Shown one piece after another: positions 10,345 through 18,334 of a stretch of 64,000 nt of DNA. The notes below the pieces were generated by a model, which was not told where the DNA came from, did no database searches, and was given only the letters and a program-made list of their open reading frames with translations. The position numbers and the translations under genes are program-made. Source of the stretch: Acidianus infernus (GTDB lineage Archaea > Thermoproteota > Thermoprotei_A > Sulfolobales > Sulfolobaceae); assembly GCF_009729545.1 (NCBI RefSeq), contig NZ_WFIY01000004.1:408001-472000 (forward strand). Reading direction: 5' to 3'. Numbering within the stretch: the stretch's first letter is position 1; each line of letters begins with the position of its first letter.

Positions 10345-10656
10345 TTATTCAAGTGTGCTTAAAATATCTTTGAGATTTTTAATCTTTTCATTTTCATCTT
10401 TAGTGGTCAATGCTATTAACATTTTTCCTAAAATTTTATAAATCCTCGAAATTTCTTCCTTGCATGTCTCTGAAGAATCTTCTAACTCTTTTGATTTACT
10501 TTCTAGGCTTTGCAATCTAATGTAAAGCTCTCCTAGCACTTCTTCAATACTCTGGCCTTCTTCTTCATGATGATGGTGATGCTCTGACTCTATTTCTTGT
10601 TGAATTTCCTCTAAATCTTCATCAGTTTTAGGAAGTTTGTCTATCCTCAGTTTCAT
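10345..10656 (-). CDS. Coiled-coil protein with His5 run, pyr operon tail
   Basis: Unrecognised 103-residue acidic protein. Residues 26-30 are five consecutive histidines flanked by glutamates (EHHHHHEEE), which could bind metal. The rest is predicted helical and coiled-coil-like (LYIRLQSLESKSKELEDSSE). Start at 10656 is supported by a purine-rich GGAGGGA stretch just upstream, inside the preceding gene, which it overlaps by 29 bp. Position suggests coupling to the pyr genes; no function is proposed. Confidence 0.65.
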   Translation of the reverse strand: MKLRIDKLPKTDEDLEEIQQEIESEHHHHHEEEGQSIEEVLGELYIRLQSLESKSKELEDSSETCKEEISRIYKILGKMLIALTTKDENEKIKNLKDILSTLE

Positions 10657-10927
10657 CTTCTCCCTCCGTATCTACATTTCCTACAGTCTTTTCATTAGTT
10701 ATAATATATTTACCTATCCCCATTCTTAAATAATGCTTTATTACAATAGATATTTTACCTGCCGCTCTTACTGGTATGCATTCTGATTCAACTTCATCTC
10801 CATCAGTAGTTTTTACTACAACCTTAGCTAGAGTTTTTTTATCATCACAAAATTCCACGTTTACTGACTCAACCTTGCCTAAAAACGCTAAACCTTCTAA
10901 ATCTCTACCTTTCATTACAGCTCTCAT
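10628..10927 (-). CDS. Small protein of unknown function downstream of pyrD
   Basis: Unrecognised 99-residue protein. The first 80 residues look like a compact beta-rich domain (GKVESVNVEFCDDKKTLAKVVV, ECIPVRAAGKISIVIK), and the C-terminus is acidic and probably flexible (VDTEGEDETEDRQTS). Its start overlaps the pyrD stop by 4 bp (ATGA), strongly suggesting co-translation with pyrD. It could be an operon-borne accessory protein, but nothing in the sequence shows an enzyme signature. Confidence 0.65.
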   Translation of the reverse strand: MRAVMKGRDLEGLAFLGKVESVNVEFCDDKKTLAKVVVKTTDGDEVESECIPVRAAGKISIVIKHYLRMGIGKYIITNEKTVGNVDTEGEDETEDRQTS

Positions 10928-11796
10928 TTTTTCACTGCAATAGCAAATATATCTTCAAGCTTTAATCCCTTTTCATCTAGATAGCTCATTAAGTCCTTTC
11001 TAATTTCTCCTATTACATCAAAGCCCTTATCTAATATTACACTACCCAAACCAACAAGTTTAGCTCCTACACTTAACATGCCTAAAACTTCCCTAAACGT
11101 AAATACCCCTCCCACCCCTATGATGTCAGGTTCGTATTCTCTATATAAATCTCTGATTATCCTTAAGGCAAGAGGATAAATGCATTTACCAGAAATCCCT
11201 CCAGTGCCGTAAGATAAAACTGGCTTAAATTCCTCTGTATCAATCATTAACCCTTTTAGTGTATTTATTGCAGTTATTCCATCTGCGCCTGCCTCTAAAG
11301 CTTTTCCTGCAATTTCCAAGGCATTATCCCATGGCCCAATCTTGACGAAAACCGGTTTTTTAACGTGAGACTTTACTTCCTTTACAATTTCATGAACTAT
11401 TGAAGAAATTGACTCACCATATCCTTTTCTGTTTGGGCTGCTTACGTTAATCTCGATGATATCTGCCTTATTCTCCGCAATTTCTGCAGAATATATTATT
11501 TGCTCCACGTCATTTCCTCCTATACTTACGAATAGCCTGCATTTCTTGAGATTAATTTTTTCCACTATACCTATTCCAGGATTTCCTAAACCTATAGCAT
11601 TCATATAGCAACCATCATGAAATTTTATTACAGTAGGAGGTTTATGAGGCTCTAAAGGGGTTAAGGTTAAAGTCTTTGTAGTTATTGCAGTCGGTTTATA
11701 ATTTTCGCATATTCTCATCATTACTTCTGGAACATCCGGAATTATACCAGAAGCTATAATTAGTGGGTCTTTAAAATCAAGGTTAGCTATTCTCAA
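10924..11796 (-). CDS. pyrD: Dihydroorotate dehydrogenase catalytic subunit PyrD
   Basis: FMN enzyme that oxidises dihydroorotate to orotate. The 290-residue barrel shows IASGIIPD at the start, INVSSPNRKGYG (about 116-127; the loop with family-typical Ser/Asn-Pro), VKIGPW, the ADGITAINT segment and FMN phosphate loops GGISGKCIYP and GVGGVFTF. It pairs with the small iron-sulfur subunit encoded two genes upstream. Similar PyrD-PyrK pairs have been described from Sulfolobus with an electron acceptor other than NAD. Confidence 0.95.
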   Translation of the reverse strand: MRIANLDFKDPLIIASGIIPDVPEVMMRICENYKPTAITTKTLTLTPLEPHKPPTVIKFHDGCYMNAIGLGNPGIGIVEKINLKKCRLFVSIGGNDVEQIIYSAEIAENKADIIEINVSSPNRKGYGESISSIVHEIVKEVKSHVKKPVFVKIGPWDNALEIAGKALEAGADGITAINTLKGLMIDTEEFKPVLSYGTGGISGKCIYPLALRIIRDLYREYEPDIIGVGGVFTFREVLGMLSVGAKLVGLGSVILDKGFDVIGEIRKDLMSYLDEKGLKLEDIFAIAVKK

Positions 11797-12937
11797 ATAA
11801 GTTCATCCCCCTTATTGGGTAAACCTCGTAACCGTCATAAGCTACTTTTCCTTCAATTATGGTCATGTAAATTGATACATCTAGGGAATACTCATCAAAT
11901 GGTGTTTCCACAACTTTTGAATATTGAGTGTGATACCTCCAATCCTTATCAAAATCTATTACTGTAAAGTCTGCTACGTTACCTTCTTTTATTTCTCCAG
12001 CGTTAATTCCAAGTATTTTTGCTGGATTTCTCGATACTAAATCTACAGCTCTAGTAAGAGATAATATTCCCTTCTTTACTAGGGAATAAATAAAAGGCGT
12101 AGTAAAAGAAACTGCGGCGATTCCAGGGGGACATAATTCATAAGGTTGCATTTTCTCTTGTAACGTATGAGGAGCGTGATCACTGGCTACTGCGTCTGCC
12201 TCAAATAATGCTTTGATCAATTTTCTACGTTCTGTAAGATCTCTTATTGGCGGATTAACTTTGGTGAGGCAATTTCCCCTTATTTCATCAAGAAGTAAGT
12301 GATGAGGAGTGAAATCTGTTGTAAAGCCTAACTCTTTAGCCTTTATCAAGGTCTCATAATTTGTTATATGCGTTATATGGAATCTTCCATAGATTAAATT
12401 AAGTGACGCTATTTCTTGCCACATTTCTCTTAAGTCTCTAAATTGTTTGATAGATAATGGCAATTCTGGATGCAATATCTTTAACTTTTTAGAGGATAAA
12501 ACGAACTGTAATTCTGGTTTTTCTAGATCTTCTGGAAAGACCTTATAGCCAGCAATAGGCAGTTTATCAACTCGTTCGTCAGATGTTACTCCAGAATAAA
12601 TCCCATAATCCGTCCTGGAAAAATTGGCAAATTCTCTAAGTCTTTCTTGTACTCTTTCAGCGGTATTTATGTAGGGCACGGTATTTGGCATATCTACTAT
12701 AACAGTTACACCACCGTAGGCAGCTTCCGAGGTAGCAGTCCTTACATTTTCCTTATATGATAAATTCATTCCTCTAACATGAACGTGCATGTCTATCGAT
12801 CCTGGAAAGATTATTTTTCCCTGTGGAACGTCAATATCCGGTTTGCAATCCTTTCTAATTTCCTTAATTTTTCTATCAAAGTTTACACATCCATCAATTA
12901 CTTCATTATTAAAGAAAATTTTGCCCCTAATCCACAA
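11783..12937 (-). CDS. pyrC: Dihydroorotase PyrC
   Basis: Zinc amidohydrolase that cyclises carbamoyl-aspartate to dihydroorotate. At 384 residues it belongs to the longer, class I-like dihydroorotases. Metal ligands show as DMHVHVRG (about residues 49-56) and the later HITHI; the catalytic Asp is in ASDHAPHTLQEK (about 256-267). The C-terminus returns to the small beta domain (GNVADFTVIDFD). It overlaps pyrD by 14 bp and the pyrK-like gene by 11 bp. Confidence 0.94.
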   Translation of the reverse strand: MWIRGKIFFNNEVIDGCVNFDRKIKEIRKDCKPDIDVPQGKIIFPGSIDMHVHVRGMNLSYKENVRTATSEAAYGGVTVIVDMPNTVPYINTAERVQERLREFANFSRTDYGIYSGVTSDERVDKLPIAGYKVFPEDLEKPELQFVLSSKKLKILHPELPLSIKQFRDLREMWQEIASLNLIYGRFHITHITNYETLIKAKELGFTTDFTPHHLLLDEIRGNCLTKVNPPIRDLTERRKLIKALFEADAVASDHAPHTLQEKMQPYELCPPGIAAVSFTTPFIYSLVKKGILSLTRAVDLVSRNPAKILGINAGEIKEGNVADFTVIDFDKDWRYHTQYSKVVETPFDEYSLDVSIYMTIIEGKVAYDGYEVYPIRGMNLFENS

Positions 12938-13511
12938 GGTCTTTCACCTTCATAAATGGTCCTTCAATGCATGGTAAATGTCCGTTAATATTACAAACTC
13001 CGCATACTCCCATATTACAATTCATTTTTACCCATCTAACATAAACGTAAGCTTCTCGAGGTAAGTATTTTATTTCCTTATAATCTATTGCCGCTAAAAT
13101 TGTATCAAAATCCTCATCCCTTGATGGCTCTTCAAACTCACTTTCGCAATCCTTGCAAAGAACCTTTACTTCTTTCCCTTGTCTTTTTGCTTGTCTTAAA
13201 GGGAAGAGCAAATCGTAATATAAATTACCTTCAGCTATGCCCAAGATTCTTCTTCCCAGATCTATTCTTTTCCCTAAAGGCCCTTTTAATATAACGAATT
13301 TTTTATTACGAATTTTGTTCACAATTTTTTCAGATTCAATAAAAAGTGTAAGCACGTCTTCGTAATAATCTCCTATACCTAAAGGTATCTCATTTTCTGA
13401 TGGTAATACAAGAGAAACATATTGCCCTGGTAAAGGATTAAAATGCACTTCCATAGAAACTTCAAAAATCGTCTTTTTTTCCTTTATTTGTAAAATTTTT
13501 CCGTAAATCAT
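12927..13511 (-). CDS. pyrK: PyrK-like iron-sulfur subunit of dihydroorotate dehydrogenase
   Basis: A 194-residue protein related to the ferredoxin-reductase-like electron transfer subunit of type 1B dihydroorotate dehydrogenases but shorter than Lactococcus PyrK (about 260). The N-terminal beta-barrel shows PGQYVSLVLP. The C-terminus has CNMGVCGVCNINGHLPC, the four cysteines of a [2Fe-2S] cluster. I do not see a clear NAD-binding Gly-rich motif in the middle, consistent with the unusual Sulfolobus enzyme that does not use NAD. Lies between pyrI and pyrC. Confidence 0.85.
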   Translation of the reverse strand: MIYGKILQIKEKKTIFEVSMEVHFNPLPGQYVSLVLPSENEIPLGIGDYYEDVLTLFIESEKIVNKIRNKKFVILKGPLGKRIDLGRRILGIAEGNLYYDLLFPLRQAKRQGKEVKVLCKDCESEFEEPSRDEDFDTILAAIDYKEIKYLPREAYVYVRWVKMNCNMGVCGVCNINGHLPCIEGPFMKVKDLVD

Positions 13512-13981
13512 AGTAAGATTTGCCTCAATACTTCGTCTTCAGTTAATGTCGTTTCACAATAGTCACATTTTAAAACTAAGGGTGACTTGCTAATTACGAT
13601 AAACCTCGACCTTGCCTCCACGTCATTATTAGTAATACAAGCAGGATTAGGGCATTTTAATATTCCTTCGATTTTTTCTGGCAAATTCAATTTTCTCTTT
13701 TCTACCACTTCATAATTTCTTATAATATTAATAGTAGCGGATGGAGCTATTAATGCAATTAACTCCACCTCTCTTTGATTTAATTCCCTTTCTTCTATCT
13801 TTACAATATCTTTTTTGCCTATTTTACTACTTTCAACGTTCATTACTAGTGCAACTCTATTTCCTTCATTGCCTTTTATTCCCAAGATATTGAGGACAGC
13901 TAGAGCTCTCCCTGCGGGAATATGATCTATTACTGTACCATTTTTTATTTTACTTACTATTAATCCATTTTTCATTACCAC
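13508..13981 (-). CDS. pyrI: Aspartate carbamoyltransferase regulatory chain PyrI
   Basis: Binds nucleotide effectors and tunes PyrB. The 157-residue chain has the allosteric domain (GTVIDHIPAGRALAVLNILG, about 14-33) and the C-terminal zinc domain with four cysteines: CPNPACI (about 109-115) and CDYCE (about 138-142). It overlaps pyrB by 7 bp and the pyrK-like gene by 4 bp. Its presence predicts a dodecameric, regulated ATCase. Confidence 0.96.
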   Translation of the reverse strand: MVMKNGLIVSKIKNGTVIDHIPAGRALAVLNILGIKGNEGNRVALVMNVESSKIGKKDIVKIEERELNQREVELIALIAPSATINIIRNYEVVEKRKLNLPEKIEGILKCPNPACITNNDVEARSRFIVISKSPLVLKCDYCETTLTEDEVLRQILL

Positions 13982-14874
13982 TCACCACTCAAAATTTTAT
14001 AGAGTAATGACATCCTTATTGGAACCCCTAAGGAGGCTTGGTAAAAATACTTAGCTTGAGGTTTACTATCAATTCTTCTATCAATCTCATTTACTCTAGG
14101 CAATGGATGAAGAATTATTGAGTCTTTTTTCATTTGGTTTACTAAATTTTCGTCAACAGTGTAGCTTTCTTTAACTTTCTCGTATTCCATTTCGTCAGGA
14201 AATCTTTCTTTCTGTATTCTTGTTACGTAAAGTACATCAATTTCTGAGATTACCTCAGAAGGTGAGTCTATTTCTTTATAAGGGTAATTAAGTTCTGAAA
14301 GAATTTCTTTTCTAGCTTTTAAAGGTTCTGGCGAAATTAAGTAAACGAATCTCGGCTTAAATCTTGTTAGACCTCTGAGTAAGCTGTTAACAGTTCTAGC
14401 ATATTTTAAATCACCTAAAATTCCATAAGTCAAATTATCTGGACTGCCAAACGATTTATACACTGTATAAATATCTATAAGCGTTTGAGTCGGATGTTCA
14501 TGCTTACCGTCTCCAGCATTTATTATTGGCTTATTACTTATTTCTGAAGCAAACTTTGCCGCTCCGTCAAATTTATGTCTTATTATTATACAATCAGAGT
14601 AATTTTCGAGCATTCTAATGGTATCTGCAAAGTTTTCTCCTTTAGCTTCTGAAATGCCTTCTGTTGATGAAAAGCCTATAGTTTTTGCTCCTAGCTTTAG
14701 TGCAGCAGTAGTAAAGCTTAAGTGTGTTCTAGTGCTTGGCTCGAAAAAAGCTGTTGCAACTACTTTCTCTTCTTGTAATTTTAACTTTTTACCTTTTTCA
14801 ACTTCATCTGCAAGTGAGAATATTGTAAGAAAATCTTCTTTAGAAAAATCCAAGGATGAAATTATATCCCTCAA
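13975..14874 (-). CDS. pyrB: Aspartate carbamoyltransferase catalytic chain PyrB
   Basis: Joins carbamoyl phosphate to aspartate. 299 residues with the carbamoyl-phosphate loop EPSTRTHLSF (about 46-55), HEHPTQTLID (about 124-133) and the aspartate-side HPLPRVNEID. No ATG is available: the first codon in frame is TTG at 14874 (MRDIISSLDF), preceded by an AAGGG stretch on the minus strand. First gene of the leftward arm of the bipolar pyr operon; its carbamoyl phosphate would come from carAB at 34-39 kb. Confidence 0.95.
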   Translation of the reverse strand: MRDIISSLDFSKEDFLTIFSLADEVEKGKKLKLQEEKVVATAFFEPSTRTHLSFTTAALKLGAKTIGFSSTEGISEAKGENFADTIRMLENYSDCIIIRHKFDGAAKFASEISNKPIINAGDGKHEHPTQTLIDIYTVYKSFGSPDNLTYGILGDLKYARTVNSLLRGLTRFKPRFVYLISPEPLKARKEILSELNYPYKEIDSPSEVISEIDVLYVTRIQKERFPDEMEYEKVKESYTVDENLVNQMKKDSIILHPLPRVNEIDRRIDSKPQAKYFYQASLGVPIRMSLLYKILSGEW

Positions 14875-14902
14875 ATAATGCCCTTAATCTTCATATGCGA
14901 AA

Positions 14903-14918
14903 ATTGTATTTAAACTCT
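14903..14918. promoter_or_regulatory. Shared TATA region of the bipolar pyr operon
   Basis: The 62-bp gap between pyrB and the pyrE start contains GTATTTAAAC (14906-14915), a nearly self-complementary TATA-like box. Its centre is about 26 bp before the pyrE ATG at 14937, which fits a leaderless pyrEF transcript, and about 37 bp before the pyrB TTG on the other strand, which leaves a short leader. Divergent pyrB/pyrE transcription as a bipolar operon is known from Sulfolobus acidocaldarius; use of one box in both directions is my inference. Confidence 0.6.
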
Positions 14919-14936
14919 TTTCCCATTATACCTAGG

Positions 14937-15518
14937 ATGGATTTCGCGGAAAGTTTGCTACAGAGAAAATTGTTATTAATAGGAAATTTTATCTTAACTT
15001 CTGGTAAAACTAGTCCCTATTATTTAGATTTAAGGAGGTTACCTAATTATCCAGAATTTTTTACAGTAGTCGATAAGGCGATTGACGAATTAAGGAATAT
15101 AAAATTTGACATGATAATCGGTATTGCAACAGGCGGTATTCCTTTAGCGTCGTTTGTTGCTTGTAAATTAGGTAAACCTATGGGTTACGTAAGGCTTGAA
15201 AAGAAAGGCTATGGAACAGATAAATTACTTGAAGCTGATGTTAAAGATAAGGAGATAGTTATAGTTGACGATGTGGCTACTACTGGAGGCTCTATAGAGA
15301 GATCTGCTGAGGAAATAATTAGAAATGGCGGTAAAGTATCTCATGCACTTGTTATAGTCGATAGAAAGGAAGGTGCAAAAGAGAGGTTAGAAAAAATGGG
15401 TATTACTCTTCATTATTTATATTCTATTCATGATATATTGAAATCCATATTGCCTAAGCTTAACGATAATGAGAGGAGAATGATCGAGGAATACTTGGTG
15501 AAGAATGTTGAAAGGTAG
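14937..15518 (+). CDS. pyrE: Orotate phosphoribosyltransferase PyrE
   Basis: Attaches orotate to PRPP to give OMP. From ATG 14937 the protein is 193 residues (MDFAESLLQRKLL). It contains SGKTSPYYLDLR (about 24-35), GIATGGIPLASF and the PRPP loop VIVDDVATTGGS (about 107-118). Longer frames from 14856 run backwards through the promoter and are not credible. It overlaps pyrF by 14 bp. pyrE and pyrF are the standard uracil/5-FOA marker genes in Sulfolobales. Confidence 0.95.
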   Translation: MDFAESLLQRKLLLIGNFILTSGKTSPYYLDLRRLPNYPEFFTVVDKAIDELRNIKFDMIIGIATGGIPLASFVACKLGKPMGYVRLEKKGYGTDKLLEADVKDKEIVIVDDVATTGGSIERSAEEIIRNGGKVSHALVIVDRKEGAKERLEKMGITLHYLYSIHDILKSILPKLNDNERRMIEEYLVKNVER

Positions 15519-16164
15519 AATAATTTTTTCAATGGATGAGGAAATACCTCAACATGTTTTATTAAAAATAAGCGGCTATTTTCACGGAATAAAAATTGGC
15601 TACCCTTTATTATTAAGGAAAGGTATAGATGGAGTTAAAGAAATATTAAGAAAGCTAGAGATTAACGAAATAATTATGGATTTAAAATTGGCGGATATAG
15701 ATAATACAATGATAAATATAGTAAAACAGTTAGATTTTGCAAATTCCTTTATAGCACATTCCTTTATAGGAATAGATGGCGCATTGGGAGAACTTAAGAA
15801 TTTTCTAGATAATAATGGAAAGAAACTGTATTTGTTAGCATCAATGAGCCATAAAGGTTGGAACGACGACTTTTACCCTTATATAAAGACAGTAATAAAG
15901 AGCTTAAACCCTTATGGCATTGTAGCTCCAGCTACAAAACCCAATGTAATTAGAATTGTAAGAGATGATTTCCCAGATAAAATTATCATTTCTCCTGGAG
16001 TCGGTGCCCAAGGCGGTAAGATAGGAGACGCTTTATGTAATGGCGCAGATTATGAAATAATTGGAAGAACAATATATACTTCCTCTGATCCCGAGAATAA
16101 AGTAAAAGAGATAATTAAGATTCAAGAGGAGAAAATTAATGAGTGCAAAAAGACAAGTACTTAG
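15505..16164 (+). CDS. pyrF: Orotidine-5'-phosphate decarboxylase PyrF
   Basis: Makes UMP from OMP. A 219-residue TIM barrel; the catalytic charged cluster is in IIMDLKLADIDNT (about 57-69; D-x-K-x2-D), with phosphate-binding SPGVGAQGGKIGDAL (about 168-182) near the C-terminus. The start is ATG at 15505 inside pyrE. Its end overlaps the next gene by 26 bp, which places that gene in the same message. Confidence 0.95.
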   Translation: MLKGRIIFSMDEEIPQHVLLKISGYFHGIKIGYPLLLRKGIDGVKEILRKLEINEIIMDLKLADIDNTMINIVKQLDFANSFIAHSFIGIDGALGELKNFLDNNGKKLYLLASMSHKGWNDDFYPYIKTVIKSLNPYGIVAPATKPNVIRIVRDDFPDKIIISPGVGAQGGKIGDALCNGADYEIIGRTIYTSSDPENKVKEIIKIQEEKINECKKTST

Positions 16165-16807
16165 TAAAAACGAAATTTCGCTAAAAATGTCAAAACTTTA
16201 TGAATTACTAACAATTGCTGAAGACGCGCATGAGATACTTGGCTATCCTCCAACTACTGATTTTAATTTCATTTATGTTAAGAAAAAGACGGAAGAACTG
16301 AGCGAATATGACCTAATTAAAGAAGGAAATGCTCCTTATGAGTATAGGCAACTATATGAGAAGATTAAGGAATTATACATGGAATTTCTGGTTAAAGTTA
16401 TGGCTAATTATGCTGATGAAACAATGAGGACACAAATAGAATATATAAATTTTGTTTTAAAATCCGGCGAATACGTCATATTCGAAGGAGATATAGATAA
16501 AGTAACAATGCCTATGCCAAGTGGTATTGCATCGGTTCATACACACCCTGGTATTTGTATATTTTCTGCACCAGATATAGAAACTGCAGATTCTTTATTT
16601 GTAAAGGGTTACGTAGTCATAGCAGTAATGAACAATGAGTGCATCTCTTACTTTTTAAGGAAAGGTCCTTACACTCCTGAAGATCAACAAGAATTAAGAA
16701 AACTTCAAAAGAAAGTTAAGAAGGCAAAAACTTTTGACGAACTGAAAGAAGGATACACTTCCTTTAATTCTGAGAATGTGATATTTAGAACCCCGTTGTT
16801 TTCTTAG
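16139..16807 (+). CDS. JAMM/MPN-like putative metalloprotease domain protein
   Basis: A 222-residue protein overlapping pyrF by 26 bp. Residues 134-146 read HTHPGICIFSAPD, close to the JAMM zinc signature H-x-H-P-x6-S-x2-D but with five residues instead of six before the Ser. An acidic candidate for the upstream glutamate is E116 (IFEGD). The N-terminal 100 residues are helical and unfamiliar, and the C-terminus is a basic helix. JAMM proteins are deubiquitinase-like peptidases (archaeal targets include SAMP/Urm1 conjugates) or nucleases-like RadC relatives; which applies is unknown. Its 3' end overlaps the convergent PhoU-like gene by 23 bp. Confidence 0.65.
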   Translation: MSAKRQVLSKNEISLKMSKLYELLTIAEDAHEILGYPPTTDFNFIYVKKKTEELSEYDLIKEGNAPYEYRQLYEKIKELYMEFLVKVMANYADETMRTQIEYINFVLKSGEYVIFEGDIDKVTMPMPSGIASVHTHPGICIFSAPDIETADSLFVKGYVVIAVMNNECISYFLRKGPYTPEDQQELRKLQKKVKKAKTFDELKEGYTSFNSENVIFRTPLFS

Positions 16808-17792
16808 CTATAATGTTAATGGTAGTTTCAGCCAAATCTATAGAATACCTACTTATTCTTCTAAATGAGTCTGATACTAAGAGAAGAGCCGATTTATGCT
16901 TTATATCACTATTAAGTATTTCAGAGGAGATTTGCTTATGTAAGTTAGCGAGCTCAACATCCCTTTCTATTATCTTATTTGCTATATCTCTTCTTTCATT
17001 TATAAATGATTCAAAAGCATCTTTAAAAAGCTCTAACGCTCTTTCCCCTAGTTCTACTGGCTTTGATGTATCAGTGTCTTTAACTTCAGGTATTAGGCTG
17101 GCTATTCTACTAGCATGATCAGCTATTCTTTCTATTGACTTTATTGCAGAATGAATATCAACTAGTTGCGTAATATTATATCCTTCATTTTCTAAAATTT
17201 CAAATGATGAAACACTTAGTGTGAGTTGTCTAGAAACGTAAAAATAGAACCTATCTACCTCATCGTCTCTTTCAAGGATTTCTTTAGCTATATCTTCGTC
17301 CTTGCTCTTTAGTGCTTCTATAGAATCTTTGACCATATTCTGTGCAATTGACGCTGCTCTAGTAATTGCTTTTGATATTGGTAAATCTTTCTCATTAACT
17401 AAGAATTGTACCGTGATCGCGTTAGAGTCTTCTTCTATAACTTCAGAGCCTAGAAGCCTTTTTCTGATCATGTCCTTTATTATTGTCCTATCTTCTGCCT
17501 TAAGCCTACTGCAGACGAAGGACACGGTATCATATCCTGCCATATAATATGCTATAAACTCCCTTACAGCAAATGATGGAGTAGCATTTTCACAGTTTAT
17601 TATTGCCTTAGTTACTCTATTCTCTCCTTCTCTAGCCTTAGGGGATAAAATTAGCCTTAAGTTATTATCTTGGAAAATCTCAATTTCGTCTCCAGGATTC
17701 AATGAGAGTTGCTTAACCCAACTTTTTGGCAAAGAAATTATATACGTAGATCCACCAGTAAGCTGGATCTTCCTAGTTATACTACTTGGCAT
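16785..17792 (-). CDS. AbrB-PhoU fusion, phosphate-type regulator
   Basis: 335 residues. The first 50 form a SpoVT/AbrB-like DNA-binding domain (RKIQLTGGSTYIISLPKSWVKQLSLNPGDEIEI). Residues about 120-330 are two PhoU-like helical repeats with the E/D-rich metal-binding patterns ERDDEVDRFYFYV and DHASRI. Archaeal proteins of this form are annotated as phosphate uptake regulators, but no pst transporter is nearby. A TATA-like box on the minus strand (17814-17823) overlaps the end of the upstream cdvB-like gene and is placed for a leaderless start at 17792. Confidence 0.85.
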   Translation of the reverse strand: MPSSITRKIQLTGGSTYIISLPKSWVKQLSLNPGDEIEIFQDNNLRLILSPKAREGENRVTKAIINCENATPSFAVREFIAYYMAGYDTVSFVCSRLKAEDRTIIKDMIRKRLLGSEVIEEDSNAITVQFLVNEKDLPISKAITRAASIAQNMVKDSIEALKSKDEDIAKEILERDDEVDRFYFYVSRQLTLSVSSFEILENEGYNITQLVDIHSAIKSIERIADHASRIASLIPEVKDTDTSKPVELGERALELFKDAFESFINERRDIANKIIERDVELANLHKQISSEILNSDIKHKSALLLVSDSFRRISRYSIDLAETTINIIAKKTTGF

Positions 17793-17808
17793 ATGATAAG
17801 TATATAGC

Positions 17809-18309
17809 TCAAGTATTTATATCTATATTTTTCCCATTCTCTCTATATTTCGCTATAGTCTTCGCCTCATCTAAAACTTTTTTTGCCTCTTTAGAAGCAC
17901 TTACTTTTATCTCGCTAGGAACATTTATAGCACTATAAAAACCATTATATATATCATCAACTAACGCCGAAAGTTCTGGGCTTAAGAACTCTCCATTTTT
18001 CTTTAGTTCTCTTAAAGCCTCAAGTACTGCTGGCGCGTCATTAACTATATAGCCTATATAGATTATGGTTTCAACTTTTATCTCTATGAGTTCAAGTATA
18101 ATATCTAAAGTGTCAAGAAATTCTGAAATCTTTTTAAGTTGCTCTGCTTCTTTAATGTATTCTTTAGTTAGAATAGTGGAGTGAGATAAACTTGCCTGTT
18201 GAGTAAGCCTTCCTTCAATTTTTGTTTTCATAATTCTAAGCCTGCTCCTAGCGATTCTAATATCAGTAAGAACATCAGCAATGTCTCTCTTCTTTTTCAT
18301 AACTGGCAT
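17809..18309 (-). CDS. cdvB3: ESCRT-III-like cell division protein, CdvB3-type paralogue
   Basis: 166 residues forming a single ESCRT-III helical core: basic first helix (KKKRDIADVLTDIRIARSRLRIMK), long second helix, then LIEIKVETIIYIGYIVNDAPAVLEALREL and SPELSALVDDI, the pattern of CdvB-family proteins in Sulfolobales. It lacks the C-terminal winged helix and MIM motif of CdvB itself, so it is a short paralogue. My recollection that the S. acidocaldarius pyrEF genes (Saci_1597-1598) and CdvB3 (Saci_1601) are close neighbours supports the CdvB3 label. A second Met at 18300 lies about 25 bp from a TATA-like TCTTAAATCT (18321-18330) and may be the true start. Confidence 0.75.
   Translation of the reverse strand: MPVMKKKRDIADVLTDIRIARSRLRIMKTKIEGRLTQQASLSHSTILTKEYIKEAEQLKKISEFLDTLDIILELIEIKVETIIYIGYIVNDAPAVLEALRELKKNGEFLSPELSALVDDIYNGFYSAINVPSEIKVSASKEAKKVLDEAKTIAKYRENGKNIDINT
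17814..17823 (-). promoter_or_regulatory. TATA-like box of the AbrB-PhoU gene
   Basis: GATATAAATA on the minus strand is centred about 27 bp before the ATG at 17792. It lies across the stop codon region of the upstream gene, so the PhoU-like gene can be transcribed on its own although it is closely packed. Confidence 0.5.
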
Positions 18310-18334
18310 ATTAAGGAGAAAGATTTAAGAGAGT

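Noticed and set aside
10345..10656. His5 run taken as an engineered purification tag
   Set aside because: It is internal, flanked by glutamates in an ordinary chromosomal context; a natural His-rich stretch is more likely.
14856..14936. Longer N-terminus for PyrE
   Set aside because: It runs through the shared pyr TATA box and into the pyrB start; the ATG at 14937 has the right TATA spacing and matches the known PyrE start region.
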